This document shows, in pieces, positions 63,215 through 64,000 of a stretch of DNA of 64,000 nt. The position numbers and the translations under genes are program-made. Source of the DNA: Longimicrobium sp. (GTDB taxonomy: Bacteria > Gemmatimonadota > Gemmatimonadetes > Longimicrobiales > Longimicrobiaceae); NCBI RefSeq assembly GCF_036388275.1, contig NZ_DASVSF010000002.1:310001-374000 (forward strand), read 5' to 3'. Position 1 is the stretch's first letter, and the number at the start of each line of letters is the position of its first letter. The notes beneath the pieces were generated by a model. It ran no database searches, was not told the origin of the DNA, and saw only the letters and a program-made list of their open reading frames with translations.

Positions 63215-63510
63215 CGATTCATCGGGATGTTGTGATCGCCCGGGGGCGAATGGTTTCGGACCTGCACCGGCGCGTCAGACCGCTGTCATGGCGGAGACCT
63301 CGGCTTTGTCGGGCGAATGAATTCGCTGCAACAACCACACGAAGTCCGCCTTCGCGGACTGGCCTGTTCTCGTGTGAGGAGGACCGATAGGCGCGCCCGC
63401 GATGTGTGGCGGATCCCTCAGTCGCTGCGAACATTGGCGGGACGTCGGGTTGGCCGGGGCCGCTCCATCGGGATGACATCGCGCCGACTCACGCACTCAC
63501 GCACTTCCCC
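63215..63510. repeat. Gap with repeats shared with the 14-kb island
   Basis: 296 bp without a gene. 63403-63478 is the right half of the 269-bp element of 13.8-14.4 kb (TGTGTGGCGGATCCCTCAGT ... CGGGATGACA). Before it is AAGTCCGCCTTCGCGGACT (about 63343), the module also found at 14.5, 20.5 and 55.2 kb. After it, ACGCACTCACGCACTTCCCC (about 63491) matches the ends of the 4971-5287 element. Confidence 0.65.
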
Positions 63511-64000
63511 TCAGTACTTCGGAATGCTGGGGTCCACTTCGTCAGACCACGCCAGGATGCCGCCCTTTAGATTCAGCAGCCGCTCGTAGCCCTGCGCACG
63601 CAGAAAGTGCAGGACCTGCGCGCTGCGCCCACCGGAGCGGCACTGCAGTACCACCTCGTCGTCCGCGCTGATCTCGTCCATCCGCTCGGGAACCTCGCCC
63701 ATGGGGATCAGCCGCGCGCCCTGCGGCTCCAGGTTGCCGATCTCCCACTCGTGGGGCTCGCGGACGTCGATGATCGTCAGCTTGTCTCCCCGGTCCAGCC
63801 GTTCCTTCAGCTCCGACGGGGTGATTTCGGGCACGCCGAACATGTCGTTCTCCGGTTGGGCGCCCGGCGGCTCGTATCCGCAGAAGCGCTCGTAATCGAT
63901 CAGCTCGTGGACGGTCGGGTTGTCGCCGCACACGGGGCACGCCGGGTCGCGGCGCAGGCGCATCTCGCGGAACCTCATCCGCAGCGCGTCGAACAGCAGC
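63511..64000 (-). CDS. MoeB/MoeZ-type protein, C-terminal part with rhodanese domain (5' partial)
   Basis: The frame is open to the right edge, so about 162 C-terminal residues are seen. First comes the end of an E1-like adenylyltransferase domain (RRDPACPVCGDNPTV with zinc-binding Cys), then a linker, then a rhodanese domain with active-site Cys in LQCRSGGRSAQ (about two thirds along) and the ending LKGGILAWSDEVDPSIPKY. Such MoeBR/MoeZ proteins activate sulfur-carrier proteins for molybdopterin, thiamine or cysteine synthesis. The N-terminal ATP-binding part lies outside the window. Confidence 0.9.
   Translation of the reverse strand, partial: LLFDALRMRFREMRLRRDPACPVCGDNPTVHELIDYERFCGYEPPGAQPENDMFGVPEITPSELKERLDRGDKLTIIDVREPHEWEIGNLEPQGARLIPMGEVPERMDEISADDEVVLQCRSGGRSAQVLHFLRAQGYERLLNLKGGILAWSDEVDPSIPKY

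Overview
The window is about 64 kb of high-GC DNA with short intergenic gaps. Many junctions are ATGA or GTGA overlaps, GTG/TTG starts are common, and envelope genes are numerous (two TonB-dependent receptors, about ten predicted lipoproteins or secreted proteins, an L,D-transpeptidase). Tandem precursors with a pinensin-type leader and an abundance of serine/threonine-kinase and ECF-sigma genes fit the Gemmatimonadota, most likely Longimicrobiaceae. That placement is inference from gene style; there is no rRNA or other marker gene in the window.

Layout. 1-9.6 kb: a cell-wall and signalling cluster: a penicillin-binding protein (5' end cut by the window edge), a SEDS glycan polymerase, a PP2C phosphatase, an FHA protein and two transmembrane Ser/Thr kinases with C-terminal TPRs. 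It resembles the actinobacterial pbpA-rodA-pstP-fhaA-pknA/B locus. 9.6-13.7 kb: an M14 lipoprotein peptidase, an MFS transporter and an acidic hypothetical protein. 13.7-14.8 kb: repeat island. 14.8-20.3 kb: an S41 protease and a TPR protein, divergent from a Spy-like protein, ECF sigma and likely anti-sigma; then an NYN-domain protein behind a leader with a terminator-like hairpin. 20.8-28 kb (minus strand): a SnoaL-like protein and a MoxR/DUF58/DUF4350/DUF4129 operon with two paralogous membrane proteins. 28.3-36 kb: a CopC-CopD fusion, a frameshifted PQQ dehydrogenase, a TonB receptor, a lipoprotein and a decayed copy of the receptor's 3' end. 36-42 kb: a tandem HicB-like protein, ATP-dependent PEP carboxykinase, small genes, and an ABC ATPase and permease separated by a probable structured RNA. 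42-47 kb: ECF sigma, zinc-finger anti-sigma, TonB receptor and a third membrane paralogue. 47-54.3 kb (minus strand): a PAS-only sensor, a lower-GC AAA ATPase + DUF4276 pair, and an overlapping amidohydrolase / alpha-beta hydrolase / NDH-2 operon. 54.8-55.7 kb: repeat island. 55.8-61 kb: L,D-transpeptidase, lipoprotein, erythromycin-esterase-like protein and an FAD oxidoreductase. 61.3-62 kb: two cysteine-rich, pinensin-leader precursor peptides with no modification enzymes nearby. 62.2-64 kb: threonine dehydratase and the C-terminal part of a MoeB/MoeZ-type protein.

The best candidates for under-described biology are the AAA ATPase + DUF4276 cassette (49137-50911), the twin Cys-repeat precursors (61326-62013), the promoter-hairpin-terminator RNA between the two ABC genes (40576-40717) and the intergenic repeat families, whose modules recur in three islands and near the right end. 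Several plus-strand genes are preceded by TTGAC- or TTGCA-type -35 boxes 17 bp from TA-rich -10 boxes, which gives a usable promoter model for this genome.
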